Shown: one piece after another, positions 34,904 through 44,827 of the stretch
How the letters are laid out: every line of letters starts with the position of its first letter
How positions within the stretch are numbered: the stretch's first letter is position 1
NCBI RefSeq assembly: GCF_009857435.1
Contig: NZ_WWCK01000003.1
Coordinates: 744,001-808,000 of the forward strand
DNA length: 64,000 bases
DNA from: Duganella rivi
GTDB lineage: Bacteria > Pseudomonadota > Gammaproteobacteria > Burkholderiales > Burkholderiaceae_D
Direction: 5' to 3'
Notes under the pieces: model-generated
The model's database searches: none
The model's input: only the letters and a program-made list of their open reading frames with translations
Told to the model about the DNA's origin: nothing
Position numbers and translations under genes: made by a program

Positions 34904-36409
34904 ATGAGCGGTGCGACTACCCAACCTACGGAATCCGCGATTCCCGAGTTCAAGCAGATCATGGGCCACCCGGCCCCGCTGTGGATGTTGTTCATGACCG
35001 AATTCTGGGAGCGCTTCGCGTTCTACGGCATTCGCTGGGCGCTGGTGCTCTACATCGTAGCCCAGTTCTTCGGCGGCGACGCCTCCGGCCAGCAGACCGC
35101 CAGCGCCCTCTACGGCTCCTACCTGGCGCTGGTGTACGCGGCGGCCCTGTTCGGCGGCTACGTGGCTGACCGCGTGCTTGGCTACCAGCGCTCGATCCTG
35201 GTCGGCGCCGTGTTCATGGCCATCGGCCTGTTTGCGATTGCCATCCCGGACGACACCATCTTCAAGCTTGGCCTGGCCACCATCATTGTCGGTAACGGCC
35301 TGTTCAAACCGAATATCTCGACCATGGTCGGCAAGCTGTACTCGGTGGCCGACCCGCGCCGCGATTCCGGCTTCACCATCTTCTACATGGGCATTAACAC
35401 CGGCGCGCTGATCGCCCCGGTCCTGACCCAGATCCTGGCCGAGCAAGTGTTTGGCGTTGGCGGCATGCCTTCGTACAAAGTGGTGTTCATGGCGGCCGGC
35501 GTCGGCATGCTGATCAGCCTGGTATGGTTCTACATCGGCCGCGCCCAGCTCAAGGGCATCGGCGCACCGGCTGCCGAGGCGACCAGCATGGCACGCGTAG
35601 CCTACGTGGTGGTCGGCTGCCTGGCCGTGATCCCGGTAGCGTACGCGCTGCTGGCGGTCGGCGCCAACACCCTGCAACTGGTGCTGACCGCGCTGTTCCT
35701 GGTGCTGGCCGCCATGCTGCTGGTAGAGGGCTTCCGCAACGGCGCCGTGGCGCGCGACAAAGTCATCGCCATGATGGTGATCTTTGCCTTCAACATCGTG
35801 TTCTGGATGTTCTTTGAACAAGCCGGTAGCTCGTTCACTTTCTTGGCTGACAACATTGTACGCCGCGACTTCGGCGGCTGGACTTTCCCGACCGCGTGGT
35901 TCCAGACCGTGAACTCGCTGGCCATCATCGGCTGCGCGCCTATCGTGGCGGCGGCATGGGTATTCCTGGCTAAACGCAACGCCAACCCGTCGATCCCGCG
36001 CAAGTTCGGCCTGGGCATCCTGTTCAACGCGGCGGCGTTCGGCCTGCTGTGGTTCTCGCTGTCGTCGCTGGTTGGCGCTGATAGCAAGATTCCGTTCTGG
36101 ACTTTGTTCATGGTCTACGTGATCCAGTCGGTGGGCGAGCTGTGCTTGTCGCCGATCGGCTTGTCGATGGTGACCAAGCTAGCGCCGACCCGTCTGGTGG
36201 GCCTGGGCATGGGCGGCTGGTTCCTGTCGACCGGCATCGGTAATAACCTGTCGGGCATCTTCGCTTCGCACGCGAGTGGTGAAAGCGGCATGTCGGTAGT
36301 AACTGCATTGTCGGCCTACACCCAGGGCTTCTGGATTCTGACGATTGGCGGCGTGATTCTGTTCCTGATCGCACCATTCATTCAAAAGTTAATGCACGGT
36401 GTGAAATAA
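34904..36409 (+). CDS. Proton-dependent oligopeptide transporter (POT/PTR family)
   Basis: This 501-residue inner-membrane symporter takes up di- and tripeptides. It has about 14 hydrophobic segments. The POT signature near the N-terminus is TEFWERFAFYG (the ExxERFxYYG motif, about residues 28-38), and the second signature GGYVADRVLGYQRSI follows at about 84-98. The start at 34904 has an AGGAGA ribosome site; an earlier in-frame ATG at 34835 is rejected. A strong terminator follows. Whether it is DtpA- or DtpB-like in substrate range cannot be seen. Confidence 0.92.
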   Translation: MSGATTQPTESAIPEFKQIMGHPAPLWMLFMTEFWERFAFYGIRWALVLYIVAQFFGGDASGQQTASALYGSYLALVYAAALFGGYVADRVLGYQRSILVGAVFMAIGLFAIAIPDDTIFKLGLATIIVGNGLFKPNISTMVGKLYSVADPRRDSGFTIFYMGINTGALIAPVLTQILAEQVFGVGGMPSYKVVFMAAGVGMLISLVWFYIGRAQLKGIGAPAAEATSMARVAYVVVGCLAVIPVAYALLAVGANTLQLVLTALFLVLAAMLLVEGFRNGAVARDKVIAMMVIFAFNIVFWMFFEQAGSSFTFLADNIVRRDFGGWTFPTAWFQTVNSLAIIGCAPIVAAAWVFLAKRNANPSIPRKFGLGILFNAAAFGLLWFSLSSLVGADSKIPFWTLFMVYVIQSVGELCLSPIGLSMVTKLAPTRLVGLGMGGWFLSTGIGNNLSGIFASHASGESGMSVVTALSAYTQGFWILTIGGVILFLIAPFIQKLMHGVK

Positions 36410-36412
36410 ACC

Positions 36413-36439
36413 AAAACGGCGCCTAAGGGCGCCGTTTTT
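36413..36439 (+). terminator. Rho-independent terminator after the POT transporter
   Basis: An 11-bp perfect stem (AAAACGGCGCC at 36413-36423 pairing with GGCGCCGTTTT at 36428-36438) with a 4-nt loop ends in a run of T. It begins 4 nt after the stop codon. The A-T flanks make it potentially bidirectional. Confidence 0.88.
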
Positions 36440-36463
36440 ATTTTGATGCTCTGATCATCTAGC

Positions 36464-37088
36464 CTAGCAATCGTCGCTCCAATCCTCAGCATAAATCCGT
36501 ACGTCGAACCCGAGTTTTTCGAGCTGCTGACGAAGTGGTTGCACATGATGTGCACCGCATATGAACATGATAGGCCAGCAATCCATTTCAACAATGCGTT
36601 CTATCCAGTACATTTCGCGCATTCTGTGAGCGCTTTGCACCAGAGTATGAATTTCTTCTTCATTAGGTTCTTGCTCATTTCTCCAATATCGCAGTCGAAT
36701 ATCTGCTTCACCCTCAATACCAAGGTCTGCTCGCTGCTGTAAATTGGGATCAACATATTTATGTTGGATTTTTAAATTTCAGCGAGCTGTCGCGCCTTCG
36801 AATCAATACCACCATTCTGCTCTATAGCTTTTGGATTCATCTCTTGGGCAATCTTACCTCTTGGGTGAGTTGCTAACCATGCCAAAAGTCAGCTCCAGCA
36901 TGCTAATTTTTAGCATGGACTGCTCCGTTGCGGCGCAAAGTACGATAAAGCCATCGTCGTCAAATCATTCACGGCATATAAACCTATCTTATTACTATAC
37001 TGCTGTCGGCGAAGATATCCTCAATATCTAAACCAATAGTTCCAGCCGGCGAACAGGAATTCAGGAAACGAGCTTCATCCGTATGCAA
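36464..37088 (-). pseudogene. Decayed minus-strand gene broken by several frameshifts
   Basis: Four overlapping reading frames with protein-like composition follow one another on the minus strand. Piece 1, 37088-36984, contains GTIGLDIEDIFADSSIVIR. Piece 2, 36964-36854, contains DDGFIVLCAATEQSMLKISM. Piece 3, 36888-36772, contains ATHPRGKIAQEMNPKAIEQ. Piece 4, 36778-36464, is 104 codons long and ends in VRIYAEDWSDDC. Each break is a stop next to a frame change. Piece 4 is the longest and includes RMREMYWIERIVEMD and a Cys-Gly-x-His-His motif. I do not recognise the family with confidence. The region is much richer in A and T than its neighbours. Confidence 0.55.
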
Positions 37089-37479
37089 TTAAAAAAAATT
37101 ACGTCTTATAATTAAAATTAACATGTGCAAATTCATTATATTTTACAAAAAAATAAATTGAGTTAAATATACGAACAGAAAAATTCAAGACGGCGAACAA
37201 GGAAAATTACTGATTCGCACTATGGAAATAAAATTTAATAAGCTAGCAAAATCGACTTTAGAAGATTTATTTGATCTATGGAATAGACGCTATGGCTCGT
37301 TTAGGGCGTTGCGGCGATCGGTTGAATCCGCATTGCTATACGGATTTACCCTCAAAATCATCCTGATTTAAAGGCTACCCATTTGGATTGCTTCTGAAGC
37401 CCCAAGACGTTGGCCGCTTGAATGGCGCTATGCTCAGTGAAAGCAAATGGGAGCGCCTTGGTATATTTCAGCTTCGCGA
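37089..37479. other. AT-rich intergenic remainder, no clear gene
   Basis: This part of the 1.1-kb gap between the POT gene and glpD is markedly AT-rich up to about 37270 and then returns to normal composition. It contains A-tracts, a TATAAT at 37107-37112 and one possible short reading frame (37222-37371, listed separately). I see no tRNA, transposase or attachment site. Confidence 0.5.
37222..37371 (+). CDS. Possible 49-residue small protein or gene remnant
   Basis: An ATG-initiated frame of 49 codons has a weak AAGGA about 20 nt upstream. The product is basic, with an acidic-hydrophobic N-terminal half (STLEDLFDLWNRRYGSF) and a short hydrophobic C-terminus (YGFTLKIILI). No family is recognised. 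Base composition is mixed, AT-rich at the start and GC-rich in the middle, which suggests a junction between remnants. It could equally be chance. Confidence 0.25.
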   Translation: MEIKFNKLAKSTLEDLFDLWNRRYGSFRALRRSVESALLYGFTLKIILI

Positions 37480-37506
37480 GGTGGTCGCAATTTGCGACCA
37501 CCTTTT
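37480..37506 (+). terminator. Strong hairpin with T-run, plus-strand terminator at the glpD 3' end
   Basis: GGTGGTCGC (37480-37488) pairs perfectly with GCGACCACC (37494-37502) across AATTT and is followed by TTTT, which overlaps the glpD stop codon. The T-run is on the plus strand only, so it terminates transcripts entering from the AT-rich gap and would protect glpD from antisense reading. It may also act as a weak 3' hairpin for glpD mRNA. Confidence 0.65.
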
Positions 37507-39037
37507 ATCGGGCTAGCGGGTGGGCATTGAGCCAGGTTTGGAGGTGGTCGGCGGTGCTGGCGGGGAGGTGCAGGCCTAGCTTGGTGCGGCGCCAGAGGAT
37601 GTCTTGGGCGGTGCGCGCCCATTCGTAGCGGCGCAGGTATTCGACTTCGGTGGCGTACAGGCCGGCGGCGATTTCTTCACCCATTGACGCTACGTCGGTA
37701 CGGTCGGCCAGCAAGGTGTGGATGCGGGTGCCGTAGGTGCGGCAGTAGCGCGACACCAGCGCCGATGGCAAACCGCTGTAGCGGGCGATCTGGGCCCGCA
37801 TCCAGCCGTCAAACTCCAATACCGAGCGATTCTGCGGCTCGGCGCCGTACAGGTCGCCGCCCGGCAGGCAGGCGTTGTGCGTCCAGCCGCCGTGCCGGTT
37901 GTCCAGCGCCTTGGCGATCTGGTCGACCGCCTCCTCCGCCAGCTTGCGGAACGTGGTGATTTTGCCGCCGAATACGCTCAGAATCGGCGGGCCGTCGTCA
38001 TCCACCTCCAGCCGGTAATCGCGGGTGACCGCCTTGGCGTCCGCGCCGTCCTCCACCAGTGGCCGCACGCCGGAATACGTCCACACCACGTCCGCCGGCG
38101 CTATCGGCTGGGCAAAATACTGGCTGGCCAGCCCGCACAGGTAGCTAATCTCATCCTCGCTGATGGCAACTTGATTGGCATCGCCCTGATAATCGAGGTC
38201 GGTGGTGCCGATCAGCGTAAAGTCGCGCTCATACGGAATGGCAAACACAATGCGCCCATCCCGGTGCTGGAAGATGTAAGCGTTGTCATGCTCGAAAATG
38301 CGCTTGACCACGATATGGCTGCCCTTAATGAGCCGCAGATGCCCGCCGCCCTCCTTCGGCAGCGCCGCATGCAGCAAATCGGCCGTCCACGGCCCCGCTG
38401 CATTCACCACGTAGCGCGCGTTGACGCGAATCTGGCCGCAACTCGGCTTAAACAGCGTGGCCTCCCAATCGGCCGTCTTGCGTTCCAGCTTGGTGCACAC
38501 GGCCTGCGTCAGGATGGTCGCGCCCTTCTCGCAAGCGTCGATGGCGTTCAGCACCACCAGCCGCGCATCGTCGACCCAGCCATCGGAATAAATAAAGCCG
38601 CGCTCAAACTCCGGCTTCAAAGGTTTGCCTGCCACGTGCGAGCGCAGATTGATGCCCGACGACGCCGGCAGCAGCTCGCGCCGCGCCAGCATGTCATATA
38701 AAAACAGCCCGGCGCGGATCATCAGCGCCGGCCGCTGCCCCTGCGCATGCGGCATCACAAAGCGCAATGGCCACATAATGTGCGGCGCCGCGCGCAACAG
38801 CACTTCGCGTTCGATCAGCGCCTTGCGCACCAGGTTAAACTCGTAATATTCGAGATAGCGCAGCCCGCCGTGGATCAGCTTGGTCGAGGCCGACGAGGTA
38901 TGCGCGGCCAGGTCATCCTTCTCGCACAGCACCACCGACAGCCCGCGTCCCGCCGCATCACGGGCTATCCCGGCGCCGTTGATGCCGCCGCCGATGATCA
39001 GGACATCGCAATCGAGTATGTGCTGCGGTTCCGCCAT
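37505..39037 (-). CDS. glpD: Aerobic glycerol-3-phosphate dehydrogenase
   Basis: This FAD-dependent enzyme oxidises glycerol-3-phosphate to dihydroxyacetone phosphate and feeds electrons to quinone at the membrane. It has 510 residues. The FAD-binding motif is GGGINGAG at 16-23. GlpD signatures follow: STKLIHGGLRYLEYYEF at about 50-66 and later GTTDLDYQGD and SVFGGKITTFRKLAEEA. An AGAGGGAT ribosome site precedes the ATG. No glpK, glpF or glpR gene is adjacent, so it stands alone here. Confidence 0.94.
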   Translation of the reverse strand: MAEPQHILDCDVLIIGGGINGAGIARDAAGRGLSVVLCEKDDLAAHTSSASTKLIHGGLRYLEYYEFNLVRKALIEREVLLRAAPHIMWPLRFVMPHAQGQRPALMIRAGLFLYDMLARRELLPASSGINLRSHVAGKPLKPEFERGFIYSDGWVDDARLVVLNAIDACEKGATILTQAVCTKLERKTADWEATLFKPSCGQIRVNARYVVNAAGPWTADLLHAALPKEGGGHLRLIKGSHIVVKRIFEHDNAYIFQHRDGRIVFAIPYERDFTLIGTTDLDYQGDANQVAISEDEISYLCGLASQYFAQPIAPADVVWTYSGVRPLVEDGADAKAVTRDYRLEVDDDGPPILSVFGGKITTFRKLAEEAVDQIAKALDNRHGGWTHNACLPGGDLYGAEPQNRSVLEFDGWMRAQIARYSGLPSALVSRYCRTYGTRIHTLLADRTDVASMGEEIAAGLYATEVEYLRRYEWARTAQDILWRRTKLGLHLPASTADHLQTWLNAHPLAR

Positions 39038-39104
39038 ATGATCCCTCTGGAGCTGTATACCTGTACGTTACGACAAGTGACGCCAAGTAACAATAGCCTT
39101 GATC

Positions 39105-39110
39105 TATAAT
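39105..39110 (+). promoter_or_regulatory. Consensus -10 element for the PBP1a gene
   Basis: A perfect TATAAT lies 33 nt upstream of the TTG start of the penicillin-binding protein gene, in the 105-bp gap shared with the divergent glpD. No good -35 hexamer is visible. Confidence 0.4.
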
Positions 39111-39142
39111 CGCGGATACTTCTGCAACTGTGAGATGACGTT

Positions 39143-41539
39143 TTGACAACCACCAGTTCCTCCCTGCCCGCCTGGCTGAACCGCCGCAACGTGATCCGTG
39201 GCGCCATCGCTGCCGGCCTGGCCGGCCTGATCGCCGGCGGTCTGCTGCTGGCCTACCTGCTGCTGTACGTGGCGCCCAACCTGCCGTCGCTGGAAGCGGT
39301 GACCGACTACCGTCCGAAAATCCCGTTGCGCATCTACACCGCCGACAACGCCCTGATCGGCGAGTTCGGCGAAGAGCACCGCGACTTCGTGCCGGTCAAG
39401 GACATCCCCGACCTGATGAAGAAATCCGTGCTGGCCATCGAGGACAAGCGCTTCTACGAGCACGGCGGCATCGACTGGGTGCGCGCGCTGGGCGCGGCCA
39501 AGGCCAACCTCGGCGGCGCCATGCGCCAGGGCGGCTCGACCATCACCATGCAGGTGGCGCGCAACTTCTTCCTCACCCGCGAGAAATTCTACGGCCGCAA
39601 ACTCAATGAAGTGATGCTGGCCTTTAAAATTGAAGCGGCGCTGAGCAAGGATCAAATCCTTGAGCTGTACATGAACCAGATCTACCTCGGCCAGCGCTCG
39701 TTCGGTTTCGGCGCAGCGGCCCAGACTTACTTCGGCAAATCGCTGAAGGATCTGTCGATTGCCGAGATGGCAATGCTGGCCGGCCTGCCGCAGAACCCGG
39801 CGCGCCACAACCCGGCCGTCAATCCCAAGCGCGCCAAGCAACGCCAGCAACTGGTGCTGCGCGCCATGCGCGACGCCGACTTCATCACCGAGGATCAGTA
39901 CATAAAGGCGGCCAAGGAAACCCTGCACATCAGCCGCAAGGGCCAGGACTTCGACGTCCACGCCGAGTACGTGGCCGAGCTGGCGCGCCAGGTGGTGTAT
40001 GCGCAGTTCAAGGAAGACTCGTACACCAAGGGCATCAGCGTCTACACCACCATTCTGAAGGCCGACCAGAAAGCCGCCTATGAATCGATGCGCCGCAATG
40101 TGCTGAACTACGACCAGCGCCACGGCTACCGCGGCCCGGAAGCCGTCATCACGCTGCCGTCCGGCGAAGAAGAGCGCGACGACGCCATCGAAGACGCGCT
40201 GCAAAAACGCCCAAGCAGCGACGGCCTGATTCCGGCCGTGGTGCTGGAAGCCGGCCCGAAAGCGGTCAAAGTGCAAAATCCGGCCGGCGAAGAAATCACC
40301 ATCAGCGGCGACGGTTTGAAACTGGTCGCCAACGCCCTCAGCGACAAAGCCAAGGACAGCGTGCGCCTGCGCCCCGGCGCGGTGATCCGCATCATGCAGA
40401 ACGATAAAGGCGGCTGGCTCATCACCCAGGTGCCGCAAGTGTCGGCCGCGTTTGTGTCGCTGGACGCCGTCACCGGCGGCTACCACGCCATGGTCGGCGG
40501 CTTCGACTACAACCTGCAAAAGTTCAACCACGTGACGCAGGCATGGCGCCAGCCCGGCTCCTCGATCAAGCCGTTCGTGTACTCGGCGGCGCTGGAGCGC
40601 GGCTTCTCGCCGGCCACCATCATCAACGACGTGCCGCTCAACCTGACCGGCGCCGAAACCGGCAACGAAGCATGGTCGCCGCGTAATGACGACGGCAAGT
40701 ATGACGGCCCGATCTCGATGCGCACCGCGCTGTCGGAATCGAAGAACGTGGTGTCGGTGCGGATTCTGCGCGCGATTACCGTGCCGTATGCGCACGGCTA
40801 CCTCGGCAAGTTCGGCTTCGATCTGGCCAAGCATCCGAAAAACCTGACACTGGCGCTGGGCACGGGCTCGGTGACGCCGGCGCAGCTGGCCGGCGCTTAC
40901 TCGGTATTCGCCAACGGCGGCTACTCGGTCGAGCCTTACCTGATCGCCAAAATCGTCGATGGCGAAGGCAAAGTGATCCAGGAAGCCAAGCCGCGCACCA
41001 CCTTGCCGGACGAAGCGCGCGTGCTCGATCCGCGCAACGTCTTCGTGATGGACACCATGATGCGCGAAGTCACGCGCAGCGGCACCGCCGGTGCAGCAGC
41101 CCGCCTTGGCCGCCCTGACCTCGCCGGCAAAACCGGCACCTCCAGCGATGCAGTCGACGGCTGGTTCGCCGGTTACGGCGGCGGCATTGTGGCGGTATCG
41201 TGGATGGGTTATGACGACTCCAAATCGCTGGGCGGCAAGGAGTTCGGCGCCACTGTGGCGCTGCCGATCTGGATCGATTACATGCGCGTGGCAATGCAAA
41301 GCCGTCCGCCGCAAGAACGTCCAACGCCGACCGGCCTGACGCAGGTAAACGGCGAGTGGCTGTACGACGAGTTCACCGGCGACGCCGCGCGCCACTCGCT
41401 GGATATGGATGAGGAACCGTCGGGCGCCGAGAACGTGGAGCCGGGCACAGCGGCTACGCCTGCGGCGCCAGCCCCTGCGGCCCCGGCCGCGCCGAACGCT
41501 GAAAACATCAAGCCGGTGCCAACCGGCCCGGGGCGCTAA
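39143..41539 (+). CDS. mrcA: Bifunctional penicillin-binding protein 1A (class A PBP)
   Basis: This protein polymerises and cross-links peptidoglycan. It has 798 residues: a short cytoplasmic tail and one membrane anchor (about 19-43), then a GT51 glycosyltransferase domain with the catalytic Glu in IEDKRFYEHGG (E100) and GGSTITMQVARN. An OB-like insert is followed by the transpeptidase with SSIK (Ser473 nucleophile), SKN and KTGTSS (Lys663). The C-terminus is an Ala/Pro-rich tail. The start is a TTG; no ATG is available before the membrane anchor, and the ribosome site is weak. Confidence 0.95.
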   Translation: MTTTSSSLPAWLNRRNVIRGAIAAGLAGLIAGGLLLAYLLLYVAPNLPSLEAVTDYRPKIPLRIYTADNALIGEFGEEHRDFVPVKDIPDLMKKSVLAIEDKRFYEHGGIDWVRALGAAKANLGGAMRQGGSTITMQVARNFFLTREKFYGRKLNEVMLAFKIEAALSKDQILELYMNQIYLGQRSFGFGAAAQTYFGKSLKDLSIAEMAMLAGLPQNPARHNPAVNPKRAKQRQQLVLRAMRDADFITEDQYIKAAKETLHISRKGQDFDVHAEYVAELARQVVYAQFKEDSYTKGISVYTTILKADQKAAYESMRRNVLNYDQRHGYRGPEAVITLPSGEEERDDAIEDALQKRPSSDGLIPAVVLEAGPKAVKVQNPAGEEITISGDGLKLVANALSDKAKDSVRLRPGAVIRIMQNDKGGWLITQVPQVSAAFVSLDAVTGGYHAMVGGFDYNLQKFNHVTQAWRQPGSSIKPFVYSAALERGFSPATIINDVPLNLTGAETGNEAWSPRNDDGKYDGPISMRTALSESKNVVSVRILRAITVPYAHGYLGKFGFDLAKHPKNLTLALGTGSVTPAQLAGAYSVFANGGYSVEPYLIAKIVDGEGKVIQEAKPRTTLPDEARVLDPRNVFVMDTMMREVTRSGTAGAAARLGRPDLAGKTGTSSDAVDGWFAGYGGGIVAVSWMGYDDSKSLGGKEFGATVALPIWIDYMRVAMQSRPPQERPTPTGLTQVNGEWLYDEFTGDAARHSLDMDEEPSGAENVEPGTAATPAAPAPAAPAAPNAENIKPVPTGPGR

Positions 41540-41546
41540 GCCGTCT

Positions 41547-42227
41547 TTACGCCGACAGATAGCCGCGCATCATGCGCACGGCGCTGTCGGCAAAGCGGTC
41601 GGGATCGATGTCGGCGGCGCGGTACTTCCAGCGCTTGACGTACCAGTCCTGGAACATGGCGAGAATATGCGCCGCGATCAAGTCCGGGCTGGCGTGCGGC
41701 CGTCCGGGGATCTGCGCAATCACATCGGCAAACAGCGCCTGCACATGCAGCTCCGATTCCTTGGCCGTGCTGCGCTGCTCCGCCTGCAGCACGCGCGAAT
41801 CCATGAACACGAAATAAAACCACGGCTGCAAAATCTCGGACACGTAAATCGAGGCGCGGATCAGCGCTTCGGCGCGGTCGAGCGGATCGCCGAGATCCAT
41901 GTAGCGCTTGGGCAGCTCGTGCGTCACATGCCGCACCACGTCCTCGATCATCTCCGCCAGCTGATCCTTGCTGCTGATGTAGCCATACAGCCCGCCCATC
42001 GACAGCCCGGTCTCGCGGCACAGGTCGCGCAAATTCATCGTGCGGAAGCCGACCTCATTGGCCAGCTTGAACGTGGCATTGAAAATTTTCTCGAGATTTT
42101 CCAGCGCCGGCTTGCGGCGCTTGACCGTAATTCGGTCGGCATAGCGGTCGAGCAGATAGGCCCAGATATTGACGCCATCGAGCGGCGTCACCGCTTGAAA
42201 CTGTTGGAAGTCGAATTGCGCCGGCAA
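41547..42227 (-). CDS. TetR/AcrR-family transcriptional regulator
   Basis: This 226-residue regulator has a TetR helix-turn-helix at about residues 45-95 (ALENLEKIFNATFKLANEVG, then LRDLCRETGLSMGGLYGYISSKDQL). A ligand domain of unknown specificity follows. A TTG start at 42227 with AGGGA 8 nt upstream is used, because the first in-frame ATG falls inside the DNA-binding domain. It is divergent from the lipase-foldase operon across 156 bp, so it may control that operon, although I found no clear palindromic operator there. It ends 7 nt from the convergent PBP1a gene. Confidence 0.85.
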   Translation of the reverse strand: MPAQFDFQQFQAVTPLDGVNIWAYLLDRYADRITVKRRKPALENLEKIFNATFKLANEVGFRTMNLRDLCRETGLSMGGLYGYISSKDQLAEMIEDVVRHVTHELPKRYMDLGDPLDRAEALIRASIYVSEILQPWFYFVFMDSRVLQAEQRSTAKESELHVQALFADVIAQIPGRPHASPDLIAAHILAMFQDWYVKRWKYRAADIDPDRFADSAVRMMRGYLSA

Positions 42228-42371
42228 GGTGGTCCCTGTAGTGGTTTTTTGCGACGATTATAGCGCAGGTGCCTGCGCGCGCTCACCACGTCCACAGATT
42301 GGCTCCTGGGGCCGTGCGTGCGGTCTGCAAGGCCTGACCGGCGGTGCTACATTTTAAGCACAACATCATAA

Positions 42372-43297
<926 letters not shown>

Positions 43298-43298
<1 letters not shown>

Positions 43299-44224
43299 TG
43301 CGGGCCGCGCTGCGTGTCGCCATGCTGGCGGCCCTGGCTGGCGGCGGCGCCTACCTGCTGTTGATGCAGCAGGACGCGCCGGCCGCCCAAGCCGCGCCCG
43401 CGCAGCGCGCCTCACCCGACTACTTCCCATTCGTGCGCTCGATGGCAGGCACGCAGCCGGACGGCGCCGCGCGCGCCGACGCCGCCGGCAAGCTGGAAGT
43501 CAACGCCGAATTGGCTTACCTGTTCGATTACTACCTTGCCGGCTTGGGCGAGCGGCCGCTGGACGACATCCGCAGCGAAATCATCCGCGCGCTGCAACGC
43601 CGCCTGCCCGCCGCCGCCTCAGTCGAAGCCCAGCGCTTGCTTGACGCCTACCTCGCCTACAAGCGCGCCCTGGTAGACGTGGAGCGCGCTCTGCCGCAGC
43701 AAGCCGATCCTGCCTCACGCGCGCGCCAGCGATTAGCGGCAATGCAGCAACTGCGCAGCGCCTACTTCAGTCCAGCAGAAATCACCGGCCTGTTCAGCGC
43801 CAGTGATATCTACGATCTGGACGCCATCGCCCGCCTGGAAATCAGCAGCGACACCAGCTTGACCGACGCCGAGCGCAAGCAAAATCTAGCCGCCCTCGAC
43901 GCTCGCCTGTCGCCGGCCGCCCGCGCCGAAAAAGACGCGCCAACGCGCGTGCTGCGCCTGGAAGAAACCGTCGCCAGCGCCCGCGCACGCGGCGCCGACG
44001 ACAACGAAATCTACCGCCTCCGGTCGGCCGCCATCTCCCCGTCCGCCGCCGCCCGCTTCGCCGACCTCGACCGCGAAGAAGCCGACTGGCAACGCCGCAT
44101 CAGCGCCTACCAGTCCCAGCGCCGCCAACTCCAGCAAGCCGCCGCCAACGAAACCGCCCTGCAACAACTACGCGACGCCGGCTTCTCCCCCGAAGAACAA
44201 AAACGCCTCCCCGCCTACGAATAA
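43298..44224 (+). CDS. Lipase-specific foldase (Lif/LipB/LifO)
   Basis: This 308-residue steric chaperone is anchored in the inner membrane by an N-terminal segment (about residues 5-24) and folds the lipase in the periplasm. The family motif around SMAGTQPDG is present at about 48-56. The region FDYYLAGLGE (about 76-85) aligns to the Lif motif RxxFDYFL(S/T)A, but the position of the conserved Arg is Ala here (AYLFDYYLA). The rest is helical and rich in Ala and Arg, as in Lif proteins. Its start is translationally coupled to the lipase stop. Confidence 0.85.
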
Positions 44225-44704
44225 TCAATGCACGTAGCGCGCAATGAAATACACGCCGCCAATAACCAGCGAAGCAAAGCCGTACAACTTCAACGTATGG
44301 GAAAGTATCGCCTTGTGCAAGTCGACCTGCGTCTTGGCCAAGGCAGCATTAAAGTCTTCCCGCTGCTTTGCCAGTGCAGCATGAAGATCTTCGCGCTGCT
44401 TTGCCAGCGCTGTATGAAAATCTTCGCGCTGTTTTGCCAGGGCTGTTAGAAAATCCTCCCGCTGCTGCGCCATTGCACTTTGCATCTGCAGCTTGTGCTC
44501 GTACAGCAAGGTTAAGATGCGCTCGTGGCCAGCGTGCATTTCTGTACGCAGCAGTTGAATATCCTCCTTGGTTGCACAATTCGCGCGTATCACGGCCACG
44601 TCAACCTCCTGTGCCGCCAAGCGTGTTTCGATGGCGGCGAAACGTACATCATAGGCAGGTCGCCCGGCGTTTTCAACTCCTTCGTTTCCATTGGTGTCGG
44701 GCAT
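44225..44704 (-). CDS. Coiled-coil protein with C-terminal membrane anchor and 11-residue repeats
   Basis: This 159-residue protein has a helical N-terminal half and a block of four near-identical 11-residue units (QREDFHTALAK and variants) at about residues 80-125, and then a single membrane segment (LYGFASLVIGGVYFIARYV) at the C-terminus. Such tail-anchored coiled coils resemble DUF1640-type proteins, but I do not assign a function. Its stop is immediately adjacent to the foldase stop. An AAGGAGAG ribosome site precedes the ATG. Confidence 0.65.
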   Translation of the reverse strand: MPDTNGNEGVENAGRPAYDVRFAAIETRLAAQEVDVAVIRANCATKEDIQLLRTEMHAGHERILTLLYEHKLQMQSAMAQQREDFLTALAKQREDFHTALAKQREDLHAALAKQREDFNAALAKTQVDLHKAILSHTLKLYGFASLVIGGVYFIARYVH

Positions 44705-44784
44705 GATCGCTCTCCTTGAAAGCGCTATCGATGAGTCACCAAACTAGCATTCACTGGCATCCCGAGTTTGATGCAGATCAAACG

Positions 44785-44809
44785 AAAAAGGCAGCCCGGA
44801 GGCTGCCTT
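44785..44809 (-). terminator. Rho-independent terminator after the chemoreceptor gene
   Basis: Read on the minus strand, AAGGCAGCC (44801-44809) pairs with GGCTGCCTT (44788-44796) across a 4-nt loop and is followed by TTT. It lies 19 nt past the stop of the methyl-accepting protein. Confidence 0.82.
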
Positions 44810-44827
44810 GGCTAGAGTGGTGCGGGC

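Noticed and set aside
36410..37504. Possible genomic island, IS or phage remnant in the 1.1-kb AT-rich gap.
   Set aside because: I see no transposase, integrase, inverted ends, attachment site or adjoining tRNA; only a decayed gene is supported.
39104..41395. Long minus-strand frame opposite PBP1a (763 codons).
   Set aside because: It is an antisense shadow of a gene with all catalytic motifs on the plus strand; the composition is His/Arg/Val-rich and meaningless.
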